Shown: positions 1 to 8,113 of the stretch, piece by piece
Layout of the letters: each line of letters opens with the position of its first letter
Numbering within the stretch: the stretch's first letter is position 1
Assembly: GCF_004799285.1 (NCBI RefSeq)
Contig: NZ_SSND01000001.1
Coordinates: 806,001-870,000, forward strand
Origin: Aliigemmobacter aestuarii
Lineage (GTDB): Bacteria; Pseudomonadota; Alphaproteobacteria; Rhodobacterales; Rhodobacteraceae
Direction: 5' to 3'
Length of the DNA stretch: 64,000 nucleotides
Position numbers and translations under genes: made by a program
Notes under the pieces: model-generated
Told to the model about the DNA's origin: nothing
Seen by the model: the letters and a program-made list of their open reading frames with translations, nothing else
Databases searched by the model: none

Positions 1-138
1 GAACCGCGCATCGCTGCCGCCGGCTTCCAACAGGGCCACGCTGAACCGGCCGTTTTCGGTCAGCCGGTTCGCCAGCACGCAACCGGCCGATCCGGCGCCG
101 ATGATGACGAAATCGGGGGTGATGTCGGCGTTGGTCAT
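1..138 (-). CDS. GMC-family oxidoreductase, N-terminal fragment
   Basis: Only the first 46 codons lie in the window; the gene continues beyond its left edge. The N-terminus begins [20 protein letters not shown], which contains the FAD-binding GxGxxG motif, and continues to EAGG, the usual opening of glucose-methanol-choline oxidoreductases such as choline dehydrogenase. It is the last visible gene of the leftward carnitine cluster, 110 bp after the CaiD-like gene. A role in oxidising an alcohol of the choline/betaine family is an inference from that position; the substrate cannot be read from the fragment. Confidence 0.8.
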   Translation of the reverse strand, partial: MTNADITPDFVIIGAGSAGCVLANRLTENGRFSVALLEAGGSDARF

Positions 139-248
139 GGCAGCCTCGGACCTTGGGTTCGGGTCGCGACCCTATTGCGCGCGAACGCGGCAGGCGCAAC
201 GGAAGGCGACGCGAAATGTCGCTTTCCGCCCGCTGCCCGGGCGCACCC

Positions 249-1049
249 TCAGCGCCCCTTCCAGACCGGATCGCGCTTTTCGGCGAAGGCGCGGGCGCCT
301 TCCAGTTGATCCTCGCTGGAATAGAGCCTGTCGACCGTGGGCATCTGGCGCTTGGTGATCCGGTTCAGCGCATCCTGGAAACGCATGTTTTCGGCCTCGC
401 GCACGACCTCCTTGATCGCGGCATAGACAAGCGGCGGCCCGCTTTCCAGAAGCCGCGCCAGATCCCATGCCTTTGCCAGAAGATCGCCGGGCGCGCAGAT
501 TTCCTTGATCAGGCCCCAGCGATGCGCCTCTTCGGCATCGAACCAGCGCCCGGTCAGCAGAAGATCCATCGCGACATGATAGGGGATACGCTTGGGCAGC
601 TTGATCGAGGCCGCATCCGCCACCGTGCCCGACCGGATTTCCGGCAGCGCGAAGGTGGCGTTCGACGAACACAGGATCAGGTCGGCAGACAGCGCCAGTT
701 CCAGCCCACCGCCGCAGCAGATGCCGTTGACCGCCGCGATCACCGGCTTGTTGAGGTTGGGCAATTCCTGCAAACCGCCGAACCCGCCCACGCCATAATC
801 GCCGTCAACCGCATCCCCCCCGGCCGCCGCCTTCAGGTCCCATCCGGGGCAAAAGAACTTGTCCCCCTCGGCGCGCAGGATGCAGACCCGCAGGCTGTCA
901 TCGTCGCGGAAGTCGCGAAACGTCAGCCCCATGATCCGGCTGGTCACAAGGTCGATCGCGTTGGCCTTGGGCCGGTCCAGCGTGACCTCGAGGATGGCGC
1001 CCTCGCGCCGCGTGCGGATCGGTCCTTCGGTGCGCATTTCCATGGCCAT
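249..1049 (-). CDS. caiD: Enoyl-CoA hydratase/isomerase, carnitinyl-CoA dehydratase (CaiD) type
   Basis: This 266-residue crotonase-fold protein probably interconverts crotonobetainyl-CoA and carnitinyl-CoA in the cytoplasm. The crotonase oxyanion-hole segments are visible (FFCPGWDLKA near residue 65; GICCGGGLELALSADL near 110), followed by PEIRSG, and the length is normal for CaiD. The start lies 4 bp after the stop of the upstream CoA ligase gene, so the two are surely cotranscribed. Neighbouring carnitine dehydrogenase and acyl-CoA dehydrogenase genes support the CaiD assignment over a general beta-oxidation hydratase. The exact substrate is inferred. Confidence 0.8.
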   Translation of the reverse strand: MAMEMRTEGPIRTRREGAILEVTLDRPKANAIDLVTSRIMGLTFRDFRDDDSLRVCILRAEGDKFFCPGWDLKAAAGGDAVDGDYGVGGFGGLQELPNLNKPVIAAVNGICCGGGLELALSADLILCSSNATFALPEIRSGTVADAASIKLPKRIPYHVAMDLLLTGRWFDAEEAHRWGLIKEICAPGDLLAKAWDLARLLESGPPLVYAAIKEVVREAENMRFQDALNRITKRQMPTVDRLYSSEDQLEGARAFAEKRDPVWKGR

Positions 1050-1052
1050 CTC

Positions 1053-3044
1053 CTATCCCTTTCTGATCAAGGCATCCACCGCGACCGCGCCGTCGGGGCG
1101 CAGCAGCACGGGATTGATTTCAATCTCTTCCAGCGTCGCATCCCCGGCCATCAGCCGGCCCAGACGCACCGCCATCGCGCCCAGTGCGCCCAGGTCGGGC
1201 CGCGGCGCGCCGCGATAGCCGTCCAAGAGCGGATAAAGCCTGAGCCGGGTCAGCGCCTCCATGACCTCGGCCTCGGCGACCGGCCAGACCAGCGTGACCG
1301 TATCGGCCAGAACCTCCGCGGTGATGCCGCCCATGCCCAGGGTCAGCGTCAGCCCGTAGACCGGATCGCGGCGCAGGCCCAGAAGCACCTCGGCCACCGC
1401 GCCGGTGACCATCTCTTCGGCCAGATAGCCGGTGGCGCCCGGCATCGCGGCCTCGCCCTCCAACGTGGACAGGCCAAGGCGCACGGCACCCGCCTCGGTC
1501 TTGTGGGCAAAGCCCAGGCCCTTGAGCGCAAGCGGCGCCGTCAGCCCGCCCGCACGGGCGCGCAGGTCAGCCAGCGTCCGCGCGCTGACGCCCCGCGGCA
1601 CGGCGACCCCGGCCCCCGCCAGCAGCGCCTTCGCCTCGGCCTCGTCCAGGAGCCGCGTCGCACGCTGCGGCGCCGCGGCGAGCGGCCGCCAGCCCGCGCG
1701 CCCGGAAGGCGTCTGCGCCGCCTTCAGCGCCCCCAACGCCGTTTCCAGCCCCATCATCGGCACGCATCCCCGTGCCAGCATCCCGGCCGCGCGATCCTCG
1801 TCGAAATTCTCGGGGATCGAGGCCACCGCAAAGGCAGGCTTGCCGGTCGCGGCCTGCGCTGCCTCGATCGCGTCGAGCGCCGGCTGGAACGAGGACGGAT
1901 CGCAGCGGTCCGGGCGCGGCGGGTCGATGATGAAGATCCCCGCATCATAGCCAGCCAGCATCTCGGTGAAAACGGCCGTGGTGCGCGGCCCGTCGCCCCA
2001 GATGAACGTGTGGTAATCCAGCGGGTTGGCGATGGTCACGATCGGGCCAAGGATGTCGCCCAGGGCCTTGCGCTGTCCGTCCGACGGGGCCGGGAACGAT
2101 ATCCCGAAGGGGGCGGCCAGATCCGCGACCAGCCCCGCCTCGCCCCCCGAACAGGAAAGCGAACACATCCGCACCCCAAGTCCGGGGCCGTGGACGTGAA
2201 ACACCTTCAGCGTTTCCAGCAGTTCGGGCAGCGTGTTCACCTCGGCGATGCCCGCCTGCCGCAGGAACGCGCTGGACGCCGCGCCGCCCCCCGCAAGCGA
2301 GGCGGTATGCGAGGCCGCGGCGGTGCGGCTCGCCTCGGTCTTGCCCGACTTGACACAGACGATCCCCTTGCCCGCGGCACGAGCCGCCTCGGCCAGTTCG
2401 GCCAGCGCGGGCGCGTCGTCGATCCCCTCGACATACATGCCAAGTGCGGTCACGCGGTCATCGGCCAGAAGCGCGCCCGCAAGTTCCGCAAGGCCCACCT
2501 GCGCCGCATTGCCAAGACAGGCGACATAGGCCACCGGCAGCGCGCGCGCCTGCATCGTCAGGTTGATGACGATGTTGGAGGATTGCGACAGAAGCGCCAC
2601 GCCCCGTTCCACCCGCCGGCCGCCATGCTGGTCGGGCCACAGAAGCGCGCCGTCGAGATAGTTGATGACGCCATAGCAATTGGGGCCAAGGATCGGCATC
2701 TCGCCCGCCGCCGCGACCAGATCGGCCTGCAAGCCCGCCTCGCCCGCCTCTTCCCAACCGCTGGCAAAGCAGATCGCCCCGCCCGCACCCATCGCGGACA
2801 GCTCGCGCACCACCTCGATCGTGGCAAAGCGATTCACACCGATGAACGTCGCATCGGGCGGCGCGGGAAGATCGGCGAGGCGCGCATATGCCCTGACGCC
2901 GCCCACCTCCGACCGCTTCGGATGCACCGGCCAGACCGGCCCGTCAAAGCCCATCTTGCGGCACTGCTCGATGACGTTCCCGGCCCAGCCAGCCCCGAGG
3001 ACAGCGATCGACTTCGGGCGCAGAAGGCGGCTGAAATCTCTCAT
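1053..3044 (-). CDS. NDP-forming acyl-CoA synthetase (acetate-CoA ligase family)
   Basis: This 663-residue protein has the ADP-forming acetyl-CoA synthetase layout: a CoA-binding Rossmann domain (residues 1-125, SIAVLGAG), succinyl-CoA-ligase-like domains with the SHTASLAG segment whose His246 should be phosphorylated, and a C-terminal ATP-grasp domain (about 440-663, ending EINPVLLRPDG). It makes a CoA thioester at the cost of ATP to ADP. Beside caiD and an acyl-CoA dehydrogenase it probably activates carnitine, crotonobetaine or gamma-butyrobetaine, the job done in enterobacteria by the unrelated AMP-forming CaiC. That substrate is inferred from context. Confidence 0.8.
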   Translation of the reverse strand: MRDFSRLLRPKSIAVLGAGWAGNVIEQCRKMGFDGPVWPVHPKRSEVGGVRAYARLADLPAPPDATFIGVNRFATIEVVRELSAMGAGGAICFASGWEEAGEAGLQADLVAAAGEMPILGPNCYGVINYLDGALLWPDQHGGRRVERGVALLSQSSNIVINLTMQARALPVAYVACLGNAAQVGLAELAGALLADDRVTALGMYVEGIDDAPALAELAEAARAAGKGIVCVKSGKTEASRTAAASHTASLAGGGAASSAFLRQAGIAEVNTLPELLETLKVFHVHGPGLGVRMCSLSCSGGEAGLVADLAAPFGISFPAPSDGQRKALGDILGPIVTIANPLDYHTFIWGDGPRTTAVFTEMLAGYDAGIFIIDPPRPDRCDPSSFQPALDAIEAAQAATGKPAFAVASIPENFDEDRAAGMLARGCVPMMGLETALGALKAAQTPSGRAGWRPLAAAPQRATRLLDEAEAKALLAGAGVAVPRGVSARTLADLRARAGGLTAPLALKGLGFAHKTEAGAVRLGLSTLEGEAAMPGATGYLAEEMVTGAVAEVLLGLRRDPVYGLTLTLGMGGITAEVLADTVTLVWPVAEAEVMEALTRLRLYPLLDGYRGAPRPDLGALGAMAVRLGRLMAGDATLEEIEINPVLLRPDGAVAVDALIRKG

Positions 3045-3071
3045 CCGCGCCCCCCGTGCCGATGAGGCAGG

Positions 3072-3118
3072 CCGGGGGCTCTGCCCCCGGACCCCCGGGA
3101 TATTTCGAGACAGAAAAT
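3072..3118 (-). repeat. Dispersed hairpin repeat, copy E1 (left arm of MITE-like element A)
   Basis: Read on the minus strand this is ATTTTCTGTCTCGAAATATC followed by a G run and a perfect 8-bp hairpin (CCGGGGGC, loop TCT, at 3072-3090). It is the variant with ATTTTCTGTC in place of TTCAACCTGA. It pairs as an inverted repeat with the copy at 3243-3311. It lies just upstream of the CoA ligase start. Confidence 0.75.
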
Positions 3119-3272
3119 GGAAACGCCCCGCCGGACATGTGCCGACGAGGCGTCATTTCCTGTCACGGTCATCGGCGTCCCCGCCTGTACCGCATAGCCA
3201 CGATAACGCGCGGAGGTTAACGCAAGGTGAACTTCGGTGGGCATTTTCTGTCCTCAAATATCCTCGGGGGGT
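3091..3272. repeat. MITE-like element A with ~28-bp inverted termini
   Basis: Termini at 3091-3118 and 3243-3272 are inverted copies of each other with few mismatches (ACCCCCGGGATATTTC versus ACCCCCCGAGGATATTTG on the other strand, then ACAGAAAAT). The interior holds a 55-bp core (3167-3221) containing GGTCATCGGC, GCCTGTACCGCA and GGAGGTTAAC. The same three blocks, at nearly the same spacing, recur inside a second inverted-repeat pair at 52083-52258. No transposase is encoded. Whether it moves is unknown. Confidence 0.6.
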
Positions 3273-3311
3273 GAATTGGCCGAAGGCCAAGAGGGGGGCA
3301 GACAGCCCCCC
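3243..3311 (+). repeat. Dispersed hairpin repeat, copy E2
   Basis: ATTTTCTGTCCTCAAATATC plus a G run is followed by two perfect hairpins: TTGGCC-GAA-GGCCAA (3276-3290) and GGGGGGC-AGACA-GCCCCCC (3293-3311). The second lies 22 bp past the stop codon of the acyl-CoA dehydrogenase gene, so on the minus strand it could also end that transcript. It has no T tract. Confidence 0.75.
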
Positions 3312-3332
3312 TGCCCGGCCTGTCGCAGCACC

Positions 3333-4496
3333 TCAGGCCCCGTGTTCGCGCAGCAGCTGGCGGCTGATGATGTGGCGCTGGATCTCGGAGGTGCCTTCCC
3401 AGATCCGCTCCACCCGGGCGTCGCGCCAGATGCGTTCCAGCGGCAGGTCGTCCATCAGCCCCATGCCGCCGTGGATCTGGATCGCCTCGTCGGCGATCAT
3501 GGCCAGCACCTCGGTCGCCTTCAGCTTGGCCATCGACATGTCGGCCTCGGTCACGCTGCCCTGATCGAAGCGCCAGGCCGCCTCCCATGTCAGCAGTTCG
3601 GCGGCCTTCAGTTCCATCGCCATATCCGCGAGCTTGAAGCTGACCCCCTGGAACTTGCCGATCTGCTGGCCGAACTGGCGTCGTTCGGCGGCGTAGCGGA
3701 TGGCGTGCTGAAGCGCGCGGTCGGCACGGCCCAGACAGGTGGCCGCGACCTGCAGGCGGGTGGCGCCAAGCCAGGTGTTGGCAACCTCGAAGCCCTTGTG
3801 CACCTCGCCAAGGATCGCGCTTTCGGGCAGGCGGCAGTTGTCGAATTCCAGCACCGCGTTGGTGTAGCCGCGGTGGCTGACATTGCGGTAGCCCTCGCGC
3901 ACGGTGAAACCGGGTGTGCCCTTGTCGACGAAGAAGGCGGTGATCAGCTTCTTCCGGCCGCGGGGGGTTTCCTCTTCACCCGAGGCCATGAAGACGATGG
4001 CGAAATCGGCGATGTCGGCGTGGCTGATGAAATGCTTGGTGCCGTTGAGCACCCAGTCGGTGCCCTCGCGCCGGGCGCTTGCGGTCATCCCGCGCAGGTC
4101 GGAACCCGCGCCCGGCTCGGTCATGGCAAGACAGTCCCATTTCTCGCCGCGGATGCAGGGGTAGAGGTATTTCTGGCGCTGCTCGTCGGTTCCGGCCAGC
4201 AGGATGTTCGAAGGCCGCGCGACGCAGGTCCAGTGCAGGGCATAGTTCGCCCGGCCAAGTTCCCTTTCGTAAAGCAGCCAGGACAGGGTATCAAGCCCCG
4301 CCCCACCGACATCGGACGGCATGTTTGCCGCATAAAGACCTGCTTCTATTGCTTTTTTCTGGATTTCACGAACCAGATCCATGCGCAGGTGGCCGGTGCG
4401 TTCCACCTCCATCTCATGGGGGAAAAGTTCGTTTTCTACAAAGGCGCGGGTCGTCGCGACAATCATCTGCTGTTCTTCGTTCAGTCCGAACTGCAT
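3333..4496 (-). CDS. Acyl-CoA dehydrogenase of the carnitine cluster
   Basis: This 387-residue flavoenzyme has normal acyl-CoA dehydrogenase length and motifs: AMTEPGAGSD near residue 125, the ERRQFGQ segment near 275, and RIWEGTSEIQR near the C-terminus, which carries the FAD-contacting and catalytic-loop signature. It dehydrogenates an acyl-CoA to the 2-enoyl-CoA and passes electrons to ETF. With the CoA ligase and CaiD-like genes downstream, a gamma-butyrobetainyl-CoA dehydrogenase role (to crotonobetainyl-CoA) fits best. It begins 10 bp after the SDR gene, in the same operon. Confidence 0.85.
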   Translation of the reverse strand: MQFGLNEEQQMIVATTRAFVENELFPHEMEVERTGHLRMDLVREIQKKAIEAGLYAANMPSDVGGAGLDTLSWLLYERELGRANYALHWTCVARPSNILLAGTDEQRQKYLYPCIRGEKWDCLAMTEPGAGSDLRGMTASARREGTDWVLNGTKHFISHADIADFAIVFMASGEEETPRGRKKLITAFFVDKGTPGFTVREGYRNVSHRGYTNAVLEFDNCRLPESAILGEVHKGFEVANTWLGATRLQVAATCLGRADRALQHAIRYAAERRQFGQQIGKFQGVSFKLADMAMELKAAELLTWEAAWRFDQGSVTEADMSMAKLKATEVLAMIADEAIQIHGGMGLMDDLPLERIWRDARVERIWEGTSEIQRHIISRQLLREHGA

Positions 4497-4505
4497 GGGA
4501 GCCTC

Positions 4506-5261
4506 TTACGGGTCGACGTTGTAGGTAAAGCCGTCCACCGTGATCGCCTGCCCCGAAATCATGCGGGCGGCCGGTGAGGCCAGGAACAGGGCTGTCGCGG
4601 CCACGTCCTCGGGATCGGACAGGCGTTTGAGCGCGGTGCCCGCGGCATAGCCCTGACGGACCGCATCCGCGGTCATGCCCTTGGCTTCGGCCTCGGCTGC
4701 GATCACGCGGTCGATGCGGGGGCCATTGACCGACCCGGGGCAGATGGCGTTGGCGCGAATTCCATGCTGCCCCAGTTCCATCGCGACCGTCTTCATCAGC
4801 CCGATCACCGCCCATTTCGCCGCCACATAGGGGGCGCGGAAGGGCGTTCCGAAAAGGCCCGAGGTCGAGGAGGTGAAGATCATCGCCCCGGCCCCGGCCG
4901 GTTTCATCAGACGCGCGCCATATTTCGCGGCCAGCATTGCGCCATCGAGATTGACTGATAGGCACTGATGCCATTCGGCAAGGTCCATGTCCTCGATCGC
5001 GGCGGTCGGTCCCTTGATCCCGGCATTGGCGCAGAGCACGTCCAGCCCGCCCCACTCGGCCGCGATGTCGCCAAAGAGGATGGCCATTTCCGCCTCGGCC
5101 GAGGCATCGCAGACCGTGGCGCGGATGCCTTCTGGCACAGCCGCCACCGCTGCCGTATCCACATCGGTGACCCAGACGCGGTATCCCGCGTCCTGAAAGG
5201 CGCGCGCCATCACAAGGCCGATGCCGTTGGCACCCGCCGTGACCAGAACCCGCGGCGTCAT
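4506..5261 (-). CDS. Short-chain dehydrogenase/reductase
   Basis: This is a classical 251-residue SDR. It has a TAGANGIG cofactor motif at residues 8-15, NAG near 85, and the YVAAK catalytic Tyr/Lys pair near 152. The fold uses NAD(P)H to oxidise or reduce an alcohol/ketone. The start codon overlaps the stop of the carnitine dehydrogenase gene by 4 bp, so the two are translationally coupled. An inferred option is a second carnitine-stereoisomer dehydrogenase (for example D-carnitine), but nothing in the sequence fixes the substrate. Confidence 0.8.
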   Translation of the reverse strand: MTPRVLVTAGANGIGLVMARAFQDAGYRVWVTDVDTAAVAAVPEGIRATVCDASAEAEMAILFGDIAAEWGGLDVLCANAGIKGPTAAIEDMDLAEWHQCLSVNLDGAMLAAKYGARLMKPAGAGAMIFTSSTSGLFGTPFRAPYVAAKWAVIGLMKTVAMELGQHGIRANAICPGSVNGPRIDRVIAAEAEAKGMTADAVRQGYAAGTALKRLSDPEDVAATALFLASPAARMISGQAITVDGFTYNVDP

Positions 5262-6727
5262 GTCCGCTGCCCCACATGGCGGCCCACGGCATCAGGCCGG
5301 GGCAGGGTCGCATGGGCGCGCGCCACGGCCTGAAGGCGGGCGTGCACCTCGGGTGCGGCCGGACAGACGCGGCCCGCAGCCATATCCACATGCAACAGCA
5401 TCTGTTCCAGCGTGGCCACCGTGCTGCCATCCTGATCGCGGGTCAGCGTGATGAAGACATGCATCCGCTTCTCGTCCGCCATCAGCACCTGCAGCGTCCC
5501 GGTCAACCGGTCGCCCAACTTGGCCTCGCCGCGGTGCATGATATGCGTCTCGGCGGTGTAATAGCTGTGACCGCCCTTGATGTAGGCGGCATCGGCCCCG
5601 ATCAGGCGCATGAAATTGTCGGTGCATTCGGAGGCGACAAACAGATAGCGGCTTTCGGTCATGTGGCCGTTGTAGTCGATCCAGGACGGCAGGACCTGCG
5701 GCCGGGCCATGACCAGCGGGGCCGCAGCGGACAGACCGCCCTCGGGTTCAAAGAACGCGGCCTGGCGCCGTCGGTCATGTTCCAGCAGCACACGCCCCGC
5801 GCCCCAGTCGCGATCCTTCAGTGCCCGCAGGAAACCGATCAGATTGCTGTCACGGATGCGTTCCAATTCGCGGATCGAATGGTGGCCCGATTGCGCGTCG
5901 GATTGGCCCGCGATCAGGTCCACCAGTTCGTCGTTGAATTCGGGCACGTCCATCAGTTTGGTCCAGGGCCAGGTCAGGCAGGGGCCGAACTGGGCCATGA
6001 AATGTTTCATCCCGGCTTCACCGCCCGCGATTCGATAGGTTTCGAACAGGCCCATCTGGCCCCAGCGCAGGCCAAAGCCCATGCGGATCGCCTCGTCGAT
6101 TTCCTCGGTGGTGGCGATGCCGTCCTTCACCAGCCACAGCGCCTCGCGCCACACTGCCTCAAGGAAGCGGTCGGCAATATGGGCGTCGATCTCCTTGCGG
6201 ATGTGCAGCGGGAACATCCCGATCTCGCGCAGGGTTTCCTTGGCGCGTTCGATCAGCGCCGGGTCGGATTTCGCACTGGGAACCACCTCGGCCAGGGGCA
6301 GCAGGTAGACCGGGTTGAACGGGTGGGCGACGAAGATCGTCGAAGGATCCGCCGCGCCCTCCTGCAGCTCGCTGGGTTTGAAGCCGCTGGTCGACGAGCC
6401 GATCGGCACGCCTTTCGATACCTGCTGGATCTGGGCGAAGACGCGGTGTTTCAAATCCAGTCGTTCGGAGACGGATTCCTGAATGTAATCAGCCCCTTCA
6501 ACGCATTCCGTAATGGTGGATGCAAAGCTGAGCTTGCCTTCGGCGGGCATCGGCAGATCCGACAACGCCGGCAGCGCCTTGCGCGCGTTGGCGATCACCT
6601 CGCCCACCTTGCGGGGGGCTTCGGGGTCGGGATCGAAGACCGAAACGTCCCAGCCGTTCAGAAGGAAGCGCGCAGCCCAGCCGCCGCCGATCACGCCCCC
6701 GCCGATGATGGATGCCTTGCGTGCCAT
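5258..6727 (-). CDS. lcdH: L-carnitine 3-dehydrogenase fused to a betainyl-CoA thioesterase
   Basis: The protein has 489 residues. The N-terminal two-thirds is a 3-hydroxyacyl-CoA-dehydrogenase-like NAD enzyme (GGGVIGGGWAARF at 9-21; VAHPFNPVYLLPL near 143; GLRWGQMGLFET near 232). It oxidises L-carnitine to 3-dehydrocarnitine. From about residue 345 a hot-dog thioesterase domain follows (WIDYNGHMTESRYL). In Pseudomonas these are the separate CdhA and CdhB, and fusions like this are known for L-carnitine dehydrogenases. The thioesterase would hydrolyse betainyl-CoA to glycine betaine. It is flanked by the dehydrocarnitine-cleaving enzyme gene and an SDR. Confidence 0.92.
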   Translation of the reverse strand: MARKASIIGGGVIGGGWAARFLLNGWDVSVFDPDPEAPRKVGEVIANARKALPALSDLPMPAEGKLSFASTITECVEGADYIQESVSERLDLKHRVFAQIQQVSKGVPIGSSTSGFKPSELQEGAADPSTIFVAHPFNPVYLLPLAEVVPSAKSDPALIERAKETLREIGMFPLHIRKEIDAHIADRFLEAVWREALWLVKDGIATTEEIDEAIRMGFGLRWGQMGLFETYRIAGGEAGMKHFMAQFGPCLTWPWTKLMDVPEFNDELVDLIAGQSDAQSGHHSIRELERIRDSNLIGFLRALKDRDWGAGRVLLEHDRRRQAAFFEPEGGLSAAAPLVMARPQVLPSWIDYNGHMTESRYLFVASECTDNFMRLIGADAAYIKGGHSYYTAETHIMHRGEAKLGDRLTGTLQVLMADEKRMHVFITLTRDQDGSTVATLEQMLLHVDMAAGRVCPAAPEVHARLQAVARAHATLPRPDAVGRHVGQRT

Positions 6728-6769
6728 CTTGTATCTTCCCGTTCTCTTTCCGGCAGCCCCGGCTGCCCG

Positions 6770-7099
6770 TCAATCCACGCAGATGCCCTGCACCTGCCCC
6801 TTGTCGTCCAGAAAATCAAAGCAGCCCAGGTTCGGCTCCAGCGTCGAGCAGGTCCTTGTTTCGGCCAGGCAATGGCCGCTGCACTCGGACGCGCGGCTGC
6901 AGGACTTGCCCGCATCCGGCGTCGGGGTGAAGCAGATCTCGCGCTCCATCAGCCCGCCACGACCGACGCTGCCACCCCCCGCCTGACATTCGGCGCGGGC
7001 GGTTTCGGTCAGGGTCAGGCCCTGGGGATCTTCGGCCGCCTCGGGGCGGCAGGCCCCGAGGGCGACCAGGGCAATCATCCACAGGGCCTTGCACATCAT
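6770..7099 (-). CDS. Small cysteine-rich lipoprotein, function unknown
   Basis: This 109-residue (or 108, since two ATG codons are adjacent) protein opens with a lipoprotein signal peptide ending LVALGAC at Cys17. The mature part has eight further cysteines (for example SCSRASECSGHC), which could form four disulfides in the periplasm. It lies between the BKACE gene and the carnitine dehydrogenase gene with short gaps (25 and 42 bp) and on the same strand, so it is probably part of the operon. I do not recognise the family. A role linked to carnitine use is only suggested by position. Confidence 0.7.
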   Translation of the reverse strand: MMCKALWMIALVALGACRPEAAEDPQGLTLTETARAECQAGGGSVGRGGLMEREICFTPTPDAGKSCSRASECSGHCLAETRTCSTLEPNLGCFDFLDDKGQVQGICVD

Positions 7100-7124
7100 C
7101 GTCCCGATCCCCCGGCGCCGCGCA

Positions 7125-8045
7125 TCACCGCGCCATCGGCGCGCGCTTTTCCAGTTTCAGCCGCGCGCGCACCTCGTCGGGGCCGATCACGCGGGCGCCC
7201 ATGTTCTCGATGATGGTCACGGCACGTTCCACCAGCTGCGCGTTGGTGGCCAGGACGCCCTTGTCGAGCCACAGGTTATCCTCGAGCCCCACGCGCACAT
7301 TGCCGCCCGCCAGAACAGCCGCCGCGACATAGGCCATCTGGTGACGGCCAAGCGAGAAGGCCGACCAATGCCAGTGCTTCGGCACGTTGTTCACCATCGC
7401 CATGAAGGTGTTCAGGTCGTCCGGCGCGCCCCACGGCACCCCCATGCAAAGCTGCACCAGAACCGGATCGGGGATGATCCCCTCATCCGCGAGCTGCCTT
7501 GCAAACCAGAGGTGGCCGGTATCGAAGGCCTCGATCTCGATCCGCGTGCCCGCGTCCACCATGCGCCTTGCCATGTCGCGAAGCATGCCGGGGGTGTTGA
7601 CCATGACGTAGTCGGCTTCGGCGAAGTTCATCGTCCCGCAGTCGAGCGTGCAGATTTCCGGGCGGCATTCGACGACATGGGCGACGCGTTCGGTCGCCCC
7701 CGCCATGTCGCTGCGCTGTGACATGCGGTTCATCGCCTCGGTCCCGTCGAACAGCATGTCGCCGCCCATGCCGGCGGTAAGGTTCAGAACCACATCGGTG
7801 CCGCTGTCGCGGATGCGTTCGGTGACCTCGCGGTAAAGCGCAGGGTCGCGGGCGGGCTTGCCGGTTTCGGGATCGCGCACGTGGCAATGCACCACCGCCG
7901 CCCCCGCCTTGGCCGCGTCGATCGCACTGGTCGCGATCTGTTCGGGCGAGCGCGGCACATGCGGGCTGCGATCCTGCGTGCCACCCGATCCGGTGACGGC
8001 ACAGGTGATGAAAACCTCGCGATTCATGGTCAAGGGCATCGGCAA
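7125..8045 (-). CDS. Beta-keto acid cleavage enzyme (BKACE), dehydrocarnitine:acetyl-CoA type
   Basis: This 306-residue TIM-barrel BKACE enzyme has the zinc-binding HCHVRD motif near residue 53 and a conserved GLEDN segment near 256. In carnitine clusters this family (CdhC) condenses 3-dehydrocarnitine with acetyl-CoA to give betainyl-CoA and acetoacetate, feeding the thioesterase half of the next enzyme gene. A second ATG six codons in (MNREVF) could be the true start. It is the first gene of the leftward unit and is divergent from the regulator gene, with 68 bp between them. Confidence 0.88.
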   Translation of the reverse strand: MPMPLTMNREVFITCAVTGSGGTQDRSPHVPRSPEQIATSAIDAAKAGAAVVHCHVRDPETGKPARDPALYREVTERIRDSGTDVVLNLTAGMGGDMLFDGTEAMNRMSQRSDMAGATERVAHVVECRPEICTLDCGTMNFAEADYVMVNTPGMLRDMARRMVDAGTRIEIEAFDTGHLWFARQLADEGIIPDPVLVQLCMGVPWGAPDDLNTFMAMVNNVPKHWHWSAFSLGRHQMAYVAAAVLAGGNVRVGLEDNLWLDKGVLATNAQLVERAVTIIENMGARVIGPDEVRARLKLEKRAPMAR

Positions 8046-8113
8046 TCCTCCAGATTCATGGCGCCGATCCTAACGCCCTTGCAGGCCCGCGCTTTGCGAT
8101 TTACGAAATCTTC

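Noticed and set aside
153-3065. A 970-codon open frame on the plus strand, and similar long antisense frames at 25331-28015 and 54164-56734
   Set aside because: They lie opposite well-supported genes. Such frames arise in high-GC DNA because stops are rare. Their sequence is Arg/His/Gln-rich without domains.
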